Source: Macquaria australasica (Eukaryota > Chordata > Actinopteri > Centrarchiformes > Percichthyidae). From it: 64,000 nucleotides of DNA. The position numbers were made by a program, and so were the translations under genes. Of this stretch, positions 52,301 through 64,000 are shown one piece after another. Location: contig SEMN01000018.1 of the NCBI GenBank assembly GCA_005408345.1, positions 2,277,001 through 2,341,000 of the forward strand. The letters run 5' to 3'. Position 1 is the first letter of the stretch, and every line of letters begins with the position of its first letter. Under the pieces are notes generated by a model. The model worked only from the letters and a program-made list of their open reading frames with translations. It was not told where the DNA came from and searched no databases.

Positions 52301-52689
52301 ATTCTCAGGTTTAGTAGCTGTTTGTCTACTCTGAAGGCGAGGAGACAAGAATAAGCTTTATACAGAATATTTGTTTGTAGTAAAACAAATCCTGCATGTT
52401 TTATTTCAAGGAGTAAAGGTAATGAAATGTAATCCTTTTGCCTGGTGAGGTCATAAAGTCTTACTTTACATTAAAGGATATTACATAATGACCTCTGAAG
52501 GAGCAGTAGGAATTGCAGTAAACCTCATCTTGGGCAGTCTGTTTGGATATAAAGTAAATTATCATTTGACTAGTTCTTACTGTCTTTTCAGTTTTAGTAG
52601 CCAGATGGTTCTGTGTAGCCGAGGGACAGTTCCCACCAGGAAAACAACAGCATCACTTGTTAAAATGTCGGAATTTGACACAGAAAACC

Positions 52690-52805
52690 ACTGTTTGCAT
52701 CCAACAGTCAAAGTTGGTTTCATTTAACCCTCACCATAATCTTTCCCTAATCATTACCATGTAGTTTTGGCTGCCTTGTTCACCAGACCTTAACCATTGA
52801 TGTGG
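52690..52805 (+). repeat. Possible dispersed fish repeat, copy 2
   Basis: CTGTTTGCATCCAACAG, then CTTTCCCTAATCATTACCAT, GTAGTTTTGGCTGCCTTGTT, CACCAGACCTTAACC. It shares the order of motifs with 49190-49330, strongly diverged. Confidence 0.4.
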
Positions 52806-53510
52806 CAGATCAGAAAACTTTCACATGAATTTAAAATCTACTTTTAAGCCAGCATGAATGAGAAGCCCTTAAATTGCCCAGAAAAAAAATTCAAATTTGA
52901 ACATTTCCTTAACAACTGAGCAGACCATCTGCTGATGAAGATCATGTGATATGATCGAAAGCTCCAGAACAGCCAGTAAATGGATCTTGAGGTGAGGTTG
53001 TTTTGTGACATTTTTAAAAAGATACTGACAGATGACCTTTTGTGTTGTTAAGCCCCTTTGACTTGCTGGTAGCCAATCAAACTGCAGTCTGGTGCTTTTT
53101 TGTTCCTTTATTAATTTGATTATTGATTGATTGGTTGATGGGTTCATTCAATGATTTATTCACCCACTGTCACTCGAACTTCACTAACTCATACTATTTA
53201 GTGAGACGTCGTTTGACGACTGTTGCCCTACTTCTTGGCAACCTATGCAATTGTATACAATTTCAAACTTGCCGGTGGTTATTTTCCTACTGTCGTTGGA
53301 CTGATCATTTTTCTACTCACAATTTTCGGACAGCACCTGAAGGCAGCGTCAGACTACTCTGCTCTCTGAGGATTCAGAGCAGGGATACTATAAACCACAG
53401 ATCATCAGTCTATCGGGAGTTTTCCTCTGGCTTGCTGGCTTCAGATTAAGCCCTTTTCCAGAGAAACTCGATCTTAGATGGAGCTCTTTGCACCAAAACC
53501 CCTTGTGTTC

Positions 53511-53825
53511 TGGGTTGCCAGGTTTGTGACTGAACTGGGCGTATATTTCCAAACAATCACAATCAATCCACACTACTGTTTTGCCAGACATTATGCTTTT
53601 GCCAGGCATTATGTAAACCTATTTCCACGAAACCTCTGGGTTGCTAGGATTTGGATTCAGCTGCTTACTCGGAGGATGAGAGGATGTAACGCCTCCGTGC
53701 TGGCAGATATTTCTGCTTTTGGCAAATTTATTTAAACCAAACTTCTTCAGAGTCCAGGTTTGGGGATCATTTGTCAGGTCGTAACAAGAGAGGAGCCCCG
53801 GGTTGCCAGGTCTGAAACTGGACTA
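53511..53825 (+). repeat. Spaced repeats of a GGGTTGCCAGG motif
   Basis: TGGGTTGCCAGGTTTGTGAC with TGAACTGG (53511-53538), CTCTGGGTTGCTAGGATTTG (53634-53653) and CGGGTTGCCAGGTCTGAAAC with TGGACT (53800-53825) are related. Spacing is irregular, so this may be several pieces of one degraded mobile element. Confidence 0.45.
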
Positions 53826-54766
53826 GCACGTTTCTTTCCATGTGAACCCCTGATGCTTTTTCCTGTGCTGATCAAACGACATGCCTGGGGCTCCTGTTGT
53901 TTGACATGGAACACACATGGGCCCAGTTAGTGAACAGTAATTCACACAGACTCGTAAAAAAAACAAAAAAACAAAAGAACAATCAATGAGTCCTGGGTTT
54001 CATTTTTGTCCTTTTTCTTTTTCCTGTCCCGCCCAGAGTAACACCAGAGCAGATGTTAGCTGGGGAAAAGGCGACTTTATTCGCCACCGGCTTTGCTCTG
54101 TTGTTAAATTATCGGTTTCCACCTGCAGACCTTGAAAAGTACAAAAACATTTTAACATTTTTTTCCTCCAAGTGGCACTTTTAAGTGGTGCAACTGCTCG
54201 GCAAGTTTCTGATTTTGGTCAATTTAACCGCATCAAAGTGAATATTGAGTAAAAATCCAGTTTCACCTTTCAAAACAGCCTTGCGCTCATTATATAAAAT
54301 GTGACTTTGATTATATAATCTTCTTAAGTGGAAAGAGATTTAAAACTTAATTAATTCAATTTGAAGGAGGGCATTAGTTGAGTCAGGGATACAGATGGTT
54401 ATGCAGCACAGTAGAGTAATTGTTCCCGGTGTGACCCAGACTTTCCACTGCTTTAACAATAACAGAGTCATTAATCTCCTGTATCCCATCTTATCTCTCG
54501 CACCAGAGACTACAAGCTAATGCCTCAGTGGATGTGTCACTGTCCACATCCTGGTTTGTGTGTGTGTGTGAAGGGAAAGATGGGGTAGTGGTGAGTGTCT
54601 GCTATTGTAGCTGCAGGCTATTTATCTACATTAGCCAGGAATTATATCATCATTCAGTGTTATCTCCATATTGAGACAGATGTTTAACATGTCCTATCCA
54701 CATAACCTACTTTGTGTATTAGGCCATAAACTGCTGCCACTGATTATTGTGCTCCTCAGATGTGTT

Positions 54767-54783
54767 AAAAAAAAAAAAAAAAA
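54767..54783 (+). repeat. A-rich homopolymer run
   Basis: A run of about 17 A followed by AAGAAGAAG. Confidence 0.85.
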
Positions 54784-57370
54784 GAAGAAGATGATGAGAG
54801 GGAAACCTAGTGTATTTCCTGAATGAAATGCAGCCACTGCTGCTCAAAGCACGGATGTTGACCTCAAGACATGTTTACAAAGTACAACGTATTAATCTTT
54901 TTAAATCTATTATCCACGTCTCAAGGACTCGCTGTTGAACTCTCCCTTTAAAATTTCTATTTTATTACATTAGAATAATCCTCAATTTGGGCTCAAAGTG
55001 TGGTGTTGCGAGTCCTTAAGAGGTAGAAATCACAACTAGAGTTTCTGGACAAGAAAGGTGTGTGTGTGTGTTTTGCACACTGATGGATTCAGTCTATTAC
55101 CTAGCCATAGGTACAGTTAATTATGACATGACATCCCATTGTGATGGCTGATACCTCCCAAAAAAAACACAGCAGGCCTATTTCAAGATCTACATTCACA
55201 CAAAACTTTGGTCCAGATAGATCATCACTAACCTTGTCGAAATGATGCTGAAATCTAATTGGCTGACAGTTGGCATGATTTTGGGAGTACTTATTTTGAA
55301 TGCATCAGACTGAAAGTCTCAGAGTTAGGGCCATTTGAAGTTATGATGCTGCCATTGTGCCACCTCTAAACACAATGGCACCAACTTTGGCAGGAAGGCT
55401 TTGAGTTTCTGCCTGGACAAGACCACCAAGTTCGGTTGCAATTGCACCAATGTGATTAAAAGTTGATGAAGTGAGTCAAATTGGCCCTTCCCCTAAGATA
55501 TCAGCAGCCAGTGAGGGCAAACTTTCTTGGAATATCACTCAGCAAATGGATTATTTTAGGGGGATCCAGATATGCTATGCACCTCATTTTGGATTGGACC
55601 AAAACTGCAGGAGATGTGGTGATTGACCAAATTTGCCTCAGAGGTTTCCTGTAGCATTTACAGTCACTGACATTCTGTTTTTTATGCATTTTATGAGAAT
55701 TGCTAATGACTTTGCTTTTTTTCCCCCCAGCAAAAATCATATTTCCAATAGTGCTAAAGACAGGAATGAAAAGTAACAGCAGGATTCCCCTCAAGTTTCT
55801 GCACTTTTGAGTTCCTACCTCAAACTGTTCATCTCAAATTTCAATAAATGCATGGATATATGAAATGTACAAAAAATAATAAAGAGCAAAGAGAACATGA
55901 CTGACTAACAAGGGAAACAGATGAGAGCATATCAAACAAGTGACAAAGATCATGTGTCTTTATTTGTTCTCATGACCTCCTATTTCACAGTCAGTTACAG
56001 CTCATACCACAGCAAGGGCTACATTGGCTCCATTAGTGGCAGGATTACCCATGATGCTTTACCTCCCCCAGCATATGATCCAGTCCTCTAGGGATCCTAC
56101 CGACCACAGGCAACCGTTTACTGTTTAATATTTAAAGAAGAAACGCCAAATCCACTCCCTGGAGACTTTTACCCACTCTGTGCAGCCTGGAGATACTTTG
56201 CCTCGTTTGCTACATGAAGTATGAAAGACTCACAAGGAGCTTCGGATTTGACAAATTCTTTTCAAAACCCTCTGGGTTTATTAAAGTTGAGTGCCAACAA
56301 TGTCAATGTGAATTTATCATTGCTTCGTAATGCAAAATCTGACTAACAGACAAACTGAAAACTTTGTTAATGCCATTATCAAGATGAAGCATTTAAAAAA
56401 CACTTCAATGGGGTGATCACGCAGTGGAGCAAAAAAAGTGAAAAGACTACAATGAAAACTAAAACTATTTAACTAAGACTACAGTCAGGTCGACAGTCTC
56501 TGGTGGGTTGAGACTTGGGAGGACAATTACAAATGATTATTTGTTGTTCATCATGAAGTCACTCCCTCTGTACGTAGATGATACCTCATTACTTCAAGAG
56601 GCACCTCCCGTCCTTATTTCCCCTATGAATCTTCTTTTATTCCCTCATTTGTTCTAAGACTCTTCTCAACTTAACTCTCCTTCAAATACAAAATAATCCC
56701 TTTTATGTTCCCGTTTTCAATTATTTATTTCCCTGCACTCCTCTCTCACGTGGTCATTCCTCAAGGGTCAAAAGAATATTGTCAGGAATATTGTGTTTTT
56801 ATACATTAAGTCACTTTTGATGAGAATCTCAAACGTAAAGTGCGTTATTCGCTTTTGCCTCATCCAGGAAAATGAGTTAAGTGGTGAGATTCAATGACGA
56901 TGAGACAAAGTTTGTTGGATTTGAACCCAAAAGGGCCCTGAGCCCTAAGAATGTTTAATCACTTGCATGTAAACAGAGTATGATTGGGCCATGTGAATGG
57001 AGATGAACTCACGGTCAGTCACCCCTAACGTTATGATTAACCTCTCTTTCTCGCCTCTGTCCTATCTCTCTTGCACAAATGCTGGCAAACGCACACCCTC
57101 CCAGTCACACAGGAATGCAAGCTTTACAGGCATAATAAATTCCTGCTCATGCATTCATATGTAGGACGCCGCCGATGCCAACTGTCATCTGAAAACCTTG
57201 AGCTTTTCCAGACTGAAAGCATTCCTCTGGACTAAAGACAGTTAAAGCTGCTCTGTTTGCCATCTTAATGGTATAAATATCACTGCGTTTGATACTGCTG
57301 CAATGAAAAGCATCTCGTGTTTAAAACTGTAGATCTTTATGTAAAAATACACCTACGGATAGTGAGAAAG

Positions 57371-57371
<1 letters not shown>

Positions 57372-57421
<50 letters not shown>
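57372..57421. repeat. (GT)n microsatellite
   Basis: About 25 uninterrupted GT units; the open frame through it is Cys-Val artefact. Confidence 0.97.
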
Positions 57422-57422
<1 letters not shown>

Positions 57423-60400
57423 TGGGGCATTAAGGATTTTAGGAAGCTGCTACCATGAACAAACACACTCCCCACTGTTGAGAACACCAGGGAATCTGCA
57501 CACATATACACACCCCTTTGTGTCAGGCCTGCAATGGCAGTGGCACACAGATGTAAACCAGACCTCAGCTGGGTGGCAGGGGGAGGGATGCTCTTCCGCC
57601 AGACGAAAACTAGTTTAATGTGTGTATTGTGTGTGTGTGTGTGTTTGACTCTGCTTTGATGTTGAATGTTGATGAGGAAAAGAAAAGAGGGAATTAGTCT
57701 GTGGAAGAGGATAATCTGGTTTTGTCCAATTAACGTTTCAAAACCTCAAAATATTACATTTTCTGTCATAGAAGACCAAGAAAACCAGCAAATATTCACA
57801 TCTGAGAAGTTGGAACTAGTGATATGTTGGCAATTTTGCTTAAAAATTATAATTAAATGATTATCAAAATTGTTGCAGATTACTTTTCTCTTAACTGACG
57901 AATCAATGAATCAACCAATAGTAATAATAGTAATTTCTTATTGGCTGGCAGGGGATCATTAAAATTGTGTAACAGACAAACATTGTTCTGGATGGGTTTG
58001 AATAGCAGTTCTGTTCTGTTCTTCTTTGTGTCACATTTGCATTTTGCTAGTGAAGCTAATTTAACCAGGAGTTATAAGCTAACTCCCATTCCTGGAAATA
58101 TGTGCATTACATACGAAACATTATATTTAATATCAATAATGTAGGAGCTTAAATCAGCCGTTGCAAAACTTGGTTCGACTTTATCCGCACTGCCACCTAG
58201 ACAGGTGAGACCCAAAAAGCTTTGATAAACTGATCAGCATTTATGTTAAAAATCTATTCATGAAAATTATCCCACACGAATTATTGTCCATTCTGAAATT
58301 CATTGAAAAATCACTTCCAAAGGTACATTTAAGTACCATTTTTGTACCTAGTCCCACTTCAGTTCTGTGGACTTTAATGGATAAAAAGAGGAATATAATT
58401 GGTACCAGAGCAGAGCACAGCCTTTTTTCCTGTCCCAGACGAATGACACTGAATCATAATGTCTAGACAGTACTGTCACATCCAAGAATTGAAAAGAAAA
58501 AAAAAATCCATTAACACTAATCAGTGGAAATAATGTGTGCCAGCTGAAGACGAATGACTTAAAAGGAGGGATATTGTTGAAAAAAGAAGGATTCTTGAGG
58601 TCGGGGATGGGTTACCTTGGTTTCACGTGCAGAGGATGGAAGTCCTGACACTTTTATGTGCCATTAATCCAATATAAATGGAAATTCACAAAGAGATTGG
58701 TAATTGATTGGCAGTAATAATAATGACATGACTTACGAGTGTCAAAACACTGTCACTTCCATTTGGCTCAATAGAAAACAAATGTGTCATCTCCTCTTCT
58801 CAAGACAGTTCTGGTGGGTCAGGACCATTGTAGAAATATGATTGTGGGAAAACTCTGACCTCAAAAACAACTCTTTTTGTAGCCCTATTTTTAAACTACA
58901 ACTGTAAATTTAAGTCATTTAGAACACTAAAAATGAAGGTATACTCTACTGTAGAGAGTTTAGCTTGGCTTGCAATGCAGAAATTCTGGATGCTAATGTA
59001 CTTACAAGCCCATGTCCCAATATCAGAGAACATTTTCACAGTTGCATCCCTGGAAAAATGATCCAAAGGACCCCTGACACTGATGTTTACTCACACACAA
59101 GCACAAAGTAACCAATCATGTCCTTCATATAGTTTTGTTCGGAAATCATCTCAGATGTGAACTTAAAAATAGAAACTACTGCAGCTGGTTTCGCTTGGAA
59201 TAAAGGCTCTATTAAAAGGAGAGTAATCTGCTCCGATAGGAAGCTGTACTCTGATGACCGCCTCGTTATCTGACTCCCTGTTTTTCTGCTGGATTTTTCC
59301 AGTCCACCTCGGAGAGGAAACAGCAGCAGGAAAAGCAGGCGCTGCAGCCGATAGGGACAGAGTGGGTAGATACAGGTGGTCCTTCCATTTTGACTGGGGG
59401 TGGAAACGCAACGTACAAAAAGGCACACGTACTAAAATAATTCCCTCTGAATTTAACCTTTGACCTAATCTTACTTGTAACACTCACGTCAAAACCTAAA
59501 ACTAATCACACTATTCTTGAGGGGATTGAGAGTTTTAGCCCCACTGCACACGTGCCATACAAACACATGGTCACAGATTAAATACAGCCTATACTGTAAT
59601 GAAAAATAGAGGGCAGCAGTGGCTGTTCTGGCCCATTTAAACCACAGGGGCCAGCAGTTCCTTCAGTTAAATGCCATGTTAAATTAACCCTCAAGTCAAG
59701 TGAGAGACTGCTGGTGTCATTTTACAAAAGTTAACATATTCAGATTTGTGGTGTTCAATAGTAAAACCTCAGGATAACATTTAGACAACAGATTTTAAAA
59801 GAAACTAAGCTTGAAACTATATTTAATTGTACTGCAAATAAACATGTCAGTCTTCCACTTCCTTTTGTGTGACCAAGAGTCCAAAACCCAAAGACCTTCA
59901 ACTACAATAATAAAAAACTGAGAAAAGCAGCAAATCATCCCATTAGAGAGGTCTGAACCACTTAAGGTTAGGTATTTTTGCTTAATAAATGACAGCACTA
60001 GAAGACACATTACAAATACTGCTAACATGACTAACACACATCCCTTATATAGCTTCTTACCATACCAAATACTGCATATACAGTATTGCATATATAGGCT
60101 ACTCAGTAGTGGAATACACATGCAGTATTCCTTCCCTTCATGCATGCATCAAAACATGACTTTTACACTCTTTTCATCTACATGCTATGTGTATAAAGGC
60201 TTACAAGCACCTAGCAGACCTTCTGCACAGGCTACACGCCATTATAAATCCCACACAGCAACTATGGCTACCAACAAATGCGGAAAAAAACGGGGGAAAT
60301 TCCGAATTTATTGTGTTTGTGTAGACAGCAACAATAACACAGTCATCGCCCAGGTAAACAAAGAAAGCACAGTACGCAGCAAGACAAAATACAACCAAGG

Positions 60401-60835
60401 TGGCTATTTAGCAGAGCCCAGAGAGTGAGGGGACACAAGGACAGAGACAGAAGGAGAGACAGTGTATTGACTCACGTTATTTGACGAGGAAGGCCATTCT
60501 CCAAAGTGGTTAATATCCATCATGTCATATCATCTCACTGCACTTGTTCTTTGTAAAGCTTTTCACCAGGGCTCCGTCTCCACGCTTCGTTGCTGCTATA
60601 TATTATTATTTCGTACATACAGTAGGTTAGCATCAGTCAAACTACTTAACTTAACTCTCTCCAAGTTATTTTTATTTGAATGACTTTGCAAACTTTTATC
60701 AGTTTCTTTGACGCGAGGCCACAGTGCGAGAGCTTAAACCTCAGAGTTTCTCACAGTCCTGACAGTGTCAACATGTGGTTGGTTGATACTTAATAGTATT
60801 AATCAAAGGATATCAAGTTCACCTGGCTTCCTCTA

Positions 60836-60836
<1 letters not shown>

Positions 60837-60871
<35 letters not shown>
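60837..60871. repeat. (CA)n microsatellite
   Basis: About 17 CA units in intergenic DNA. Confidence 0.96.
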
Positions 60872-60872
<1 letters not shown>

Positions 60873-63800
60873 GACTGACTTGTACTACCCACTGCAAACC
60901 AGAGGGGCGCTGTTTCACTCATTTGACTAAACTCAATGGAAAAGGGGGAAGATATGGCAGAAATGCAGTATGACTAGAAATCTCTTTATTAAAATGGCAA
61001 TATTTGTTTTAATATTAGAGTGAACTCCTTATAAAGGTAATGGAATTAAATACAGTATGATATATAAAATAGAAATATGCCATATATACTGTAAAATAAA
61101 ATAATAAAATGCATATTTTCAATGGGTATCCAGATCATATAACAGATTCACAGTGGTATGAATTGCTGGCAGGTTTATTTATTTACCCTCTTTCCACTGG
61201 GCACTGCGTTTCAACTTGCAATGTATCGCAGAGATATAAAATAACATAACCTGGCCCAAAGCTTTACACAACAAAATGACCCAAACCTGTCCCAAATCTA
61301 ACAGGTTTCAACAAAGTATCCTGTTTTGGGTCGGGTATGTACTGTTTTGCTGTGTAAAGCTTTTAGCTTGGGCTGGGTTTGAGTAGGAGAACTCTCCTAC
61401 TGACTCACATAACGTACAGGCACGTTGGTGGTCAGCTGGCCTTTGAATGTAGTCTTTTGAGTTGTGTTTAAGTACAAGAGAAGCGCAAGAGAAGAGGTGA
61501 CACAATGCGTTTGATCATAGCCTTTAACAGTGTTACAGCGGTGTGCCAGGGCCCATACATTTTACACATTTTCTCTGCAAAAGTATCTGTGTGTGTGCAT
61601 GAGAGCATGTTTGCAAGCGTGGGATTGCTTGTGTCCGTGCACGCATGAAAATGTGCAGGAGGAAATATGTGTATGTGTGTGTGTGTTTGAGAGTATGTGT
61701 GTAGCTGTTAGTGTGACTCAGCTTCTGCCTTTCTTTCATTCATTTTGTTTGTTCCTGTTTACTCTCTGAGCAGCCCCAAAGTGCAGACCACTAAAGGCAG
61801 ACAGGACCGTTACAAACACTGTTACGGATATCAGGAAAGCATATAAAAACCACCATCTCCCTGTCCAAAATCAGAAAGCAGATTTCCTATTAAGAAAAGT
61901 CTGGTTTCCCAAATGCATCCCAGCGCTCTGATACCTTTTAAGGAAGCAGCAGCAGCAATGAGAGCACCGAACTGAGACAGAGTTTGAAGTATTTATCCAC
62001 AAGACATGTTTTGTGAATATTATATAGTTGTATGATATTTGGCAGCCTTTAACAAACATTATTACTACAACCCCAAGACTGTCGCAGGTAAAATGTCACC
62101 AGCGTAACAGACTGATGCCAGTAGAGAGGCGGGGTAGATTATTTTACGTTTTTGAAAAATTGGACAGACTACATTAGAGGAGGGTGTTGGTGGATATAAT
62201 GGATAAGAGAGAAACAGTTATTATGACGTATGATATGCACACTGCCACGCTGGAAAAACTTCCTACTACCTCTAAGTAGCTGCTGTGTTATCTCCTTTTA
62301 CATTCACACTTGGGTTTTTCCTCTAAAAAATATCAGACTTCAGCAGTGATAATCAGCACTTTAGTAAAAGCCTGGATGCAAGGCTTCCTTCAGCCACTGG
62401 CCTACATTAGATAAACAGACAGCAATTACAATTAAATACACAATGAACTCTAATGAATGGAATCAGGAAACCCATTTGCGGTTGTTTTACTCAGACAGTG
62501 ACAGATCAGGAAAAAGTCAGGAGAAGTCGCGTCTCTAGAGTGTTGGAGCCATTTACATCCTTCTGGTCTTCGTATCAGTTGGCCTACTTCCTTTTGTTAA
62601 CACTTGAGTTTTTCAAAGAGGTATTGTCTAACTCAATTTCCACACAGGGGTCACCTTTGAAACGTTCGCGAAAGAAAGAGAAAGTGATGTCTTTGTCATT
62701 TTTTCTTTCTTACCATCTCTCTTTTTTCTTTGTCGCTGATATCATCGGGTCGTGTTGTCACCTCGCTTGCCAAGCTCGGAGGCACACTTACATAAGCTCC
62801 CACTTCAAATGAATCAAGCTGAAAGCGTGCCAGGAGCACAAGCCTTTAAGGGAAGGGTTCCTTCAAGAGAAACACTTTCCAGAGCTGGCAGATTTTTCAG
62901 AGTCTAATGAAGCAACTTTCTGTGATCCAGACAGTTTATAAAACTTTGGGAAGGAGGAGGTACTGGTGACCTCTCATCCTTTTCTCTTATCATATTGTGA
63001 TGTTACTGCATTTGATGTTTAAGAACAGCATTAATCCTCTTATGAACAGACACTTTTTAATGCATTTTACAAGTTGCTTTTATTTTAGTCAATGTTTTGA
63101 CCAGTTTCAAAAATATAGAAGTTTGTCTGGGCTGTCCGGTGAGAAAAGGAAAGCAAGAAGCTAAAGAAAAATCATTCCTGGCTTCTAGTAACTTTATGAT
63201 AGTCTCACTCCTCGTTCTGAGATGATGTACGGTTACCAGCAGACTTTACAAAGTGCTTTGACCTGTGTAGCTGCTCTGCTCAGGTTCTGGGGATATCACT
63301 TACAGGTAATGAATGCTCCCCCTATCTTCCTAAACCTCCACATAAACCTCTACTGCCTTTCCCACAGGGATTACTATGTCTGTGTGTGTCCGCGTTTGTG
63401 TGTGTTTTTGCCTGTGTGTATGCGGGGGTGTGAGTCGATCCGTGTTTGTATCTGTTGGCTAATATATGGCTAACAGCATGGCTGAGTCATCTCCAAGGTA
63501 ACAGTGAAGGACTTCTGGAAACCCATCCTAATTGTGAGGTGAATGATGTGAGGCAGCTGACAGATGCAGTGTTCCTTCACATTCATCTTTCTACAGAATA
63601 AAAAGAGAGTGAAGCAAGTTAATCACTGAGACATTAACGACACTGTGAGACGTGGAATATTTTCAAATGTGCTGTATCACCAGTGCTTATATTTTATTTT
63701 CCACAGCAAGTTTGTGTTGCGTTATATTACAGGACACGGTTTCCTGCAGAAAATTGGTTAGTGGAGGTAACCCTCTTTTCCCTCTCAGCTGATCTGCAGA

Positions 63801-64000
63801 CACCGGCTACACAAAGCCCAGACAACCGGCAAGGTTGAGCCAACTGGCTGTTCAACATCAAGCCAACCCTTGACGCAAGCCCAACTGTTCAATATCTAAC
63901 CTTAAATTAACTTCAACTCGATGCAGACTCTGTTGGGTAAAGCATGTGTCCAGCTGGTGATTATCAGACTCACACACATCCTGGTCTGGTCTGGTCTGAC

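Larger units (their letters stand above)
40528..64000. other. Upstream intergenic region with no recognised gene
   Basis: I scanned both strands for conserved protein blocks and splice-bounded exons and recognised none, including none resembling GALNT12, which lies next to COL15A1 in mammals. The region holds microsatellites (57.4 and 60.8 kb), A runs, short CA blocks near 50.3, 52.06 and 52.2 kb, and three possible low-confidence repeat families described in the findings. Single small exons of a fast-evolving gene or a noncoding RNA would escape this reading. Confidence 0.6.

Noticed and set aside
59303..59375. Exon-like stretch on the plus strand with a pyrimidine tract and AG before it and CAG|GTGGTC after it
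   Set aside because: The 73-base frame (S-T-S-E-R-K-Q-Q-Q-E-K) matches no family, the donor is weak and no partner exon was found. cDNA evidence could revive it.
62453..62812. 119-codon plus-strand frame
   Set aside because: No domain or homologous feel; the Ser/Phe-rich part follows from simple T/C-rich composition.
1..64000. CRISPR arrays, bacterial operons, tRNA/rRNA genes, viral insertions
   Set aside because: No spaced direct repeats, cloverleaf-like A/B boxes, rRNA text or viral polymerase/capsid-like frames were seen. The DNA is vertebrate nuclear sequence.

Overview
This is a eukaryotic, almost certainly teleost fish (probably percomorph) window. It has AT-rich noncoding DNA, long CA/GT microsatellites, GT-AG introns and decayed fish-type transposons: Tc1/mariner relics, L2/CR1-like LINE fragments, a hAT-like MITE and a repeat I associate with percomorphs. 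No operons, CRISPR arrays, tRNA or rRNA genes were seen. Almost none of the many open frames is a gene.

The one gene I can support is the 5' part of a minus-strand collagen XV alpha-1 gene (col15a1-like). Six coding exons were placed from splice sites, reading frame and family similarity: 39048-39038, 38945-38863, 7366-7119, 6982-6812, 5756-5625 and 792-718. Junction phases agree throughout (2, 1, 0, 0, 0). Together they encode 240 residues: a signal peptide from exons 1-2, then a thrombospondin-N-terminal-like (TSPN/LamG) domain with its two conserved cysteines (C178 and C234). The interrupted collagen region and the endostatin-like C-terminus lie beyond the left edge.

Layout: 1-717, start of intron 6 with a Tc1 relic. 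718-7366, exons 6 to 3. 7367-38862, a 31.5 kb intron 2 carrying paired GT tracts, a DNA-transposon end, a LINE interrupted by a MITE, a decayed ATTC-type repeat and two CTCF-like motifs. 38863-39048, exons 2 and 1. About 39049-39480, probable 5' leader and promoter, with a 9-codon upstream ORF and a purine/pyrimidine tract. 39811-40527, a second LINE fragment in the opposite orientation. 40528-64000, upstream intergenic DNA in which I recognise no gene.

No new multi-gene system is visible. The most interesting items are the nested MITE-in-LINE insertion carrying a CTCF-like core, the inverted LINE pair around the promoter and exons 1-2, the signal peptide exon 31.5 kb from the rest of the coding sequence, and the small upstream ORF.
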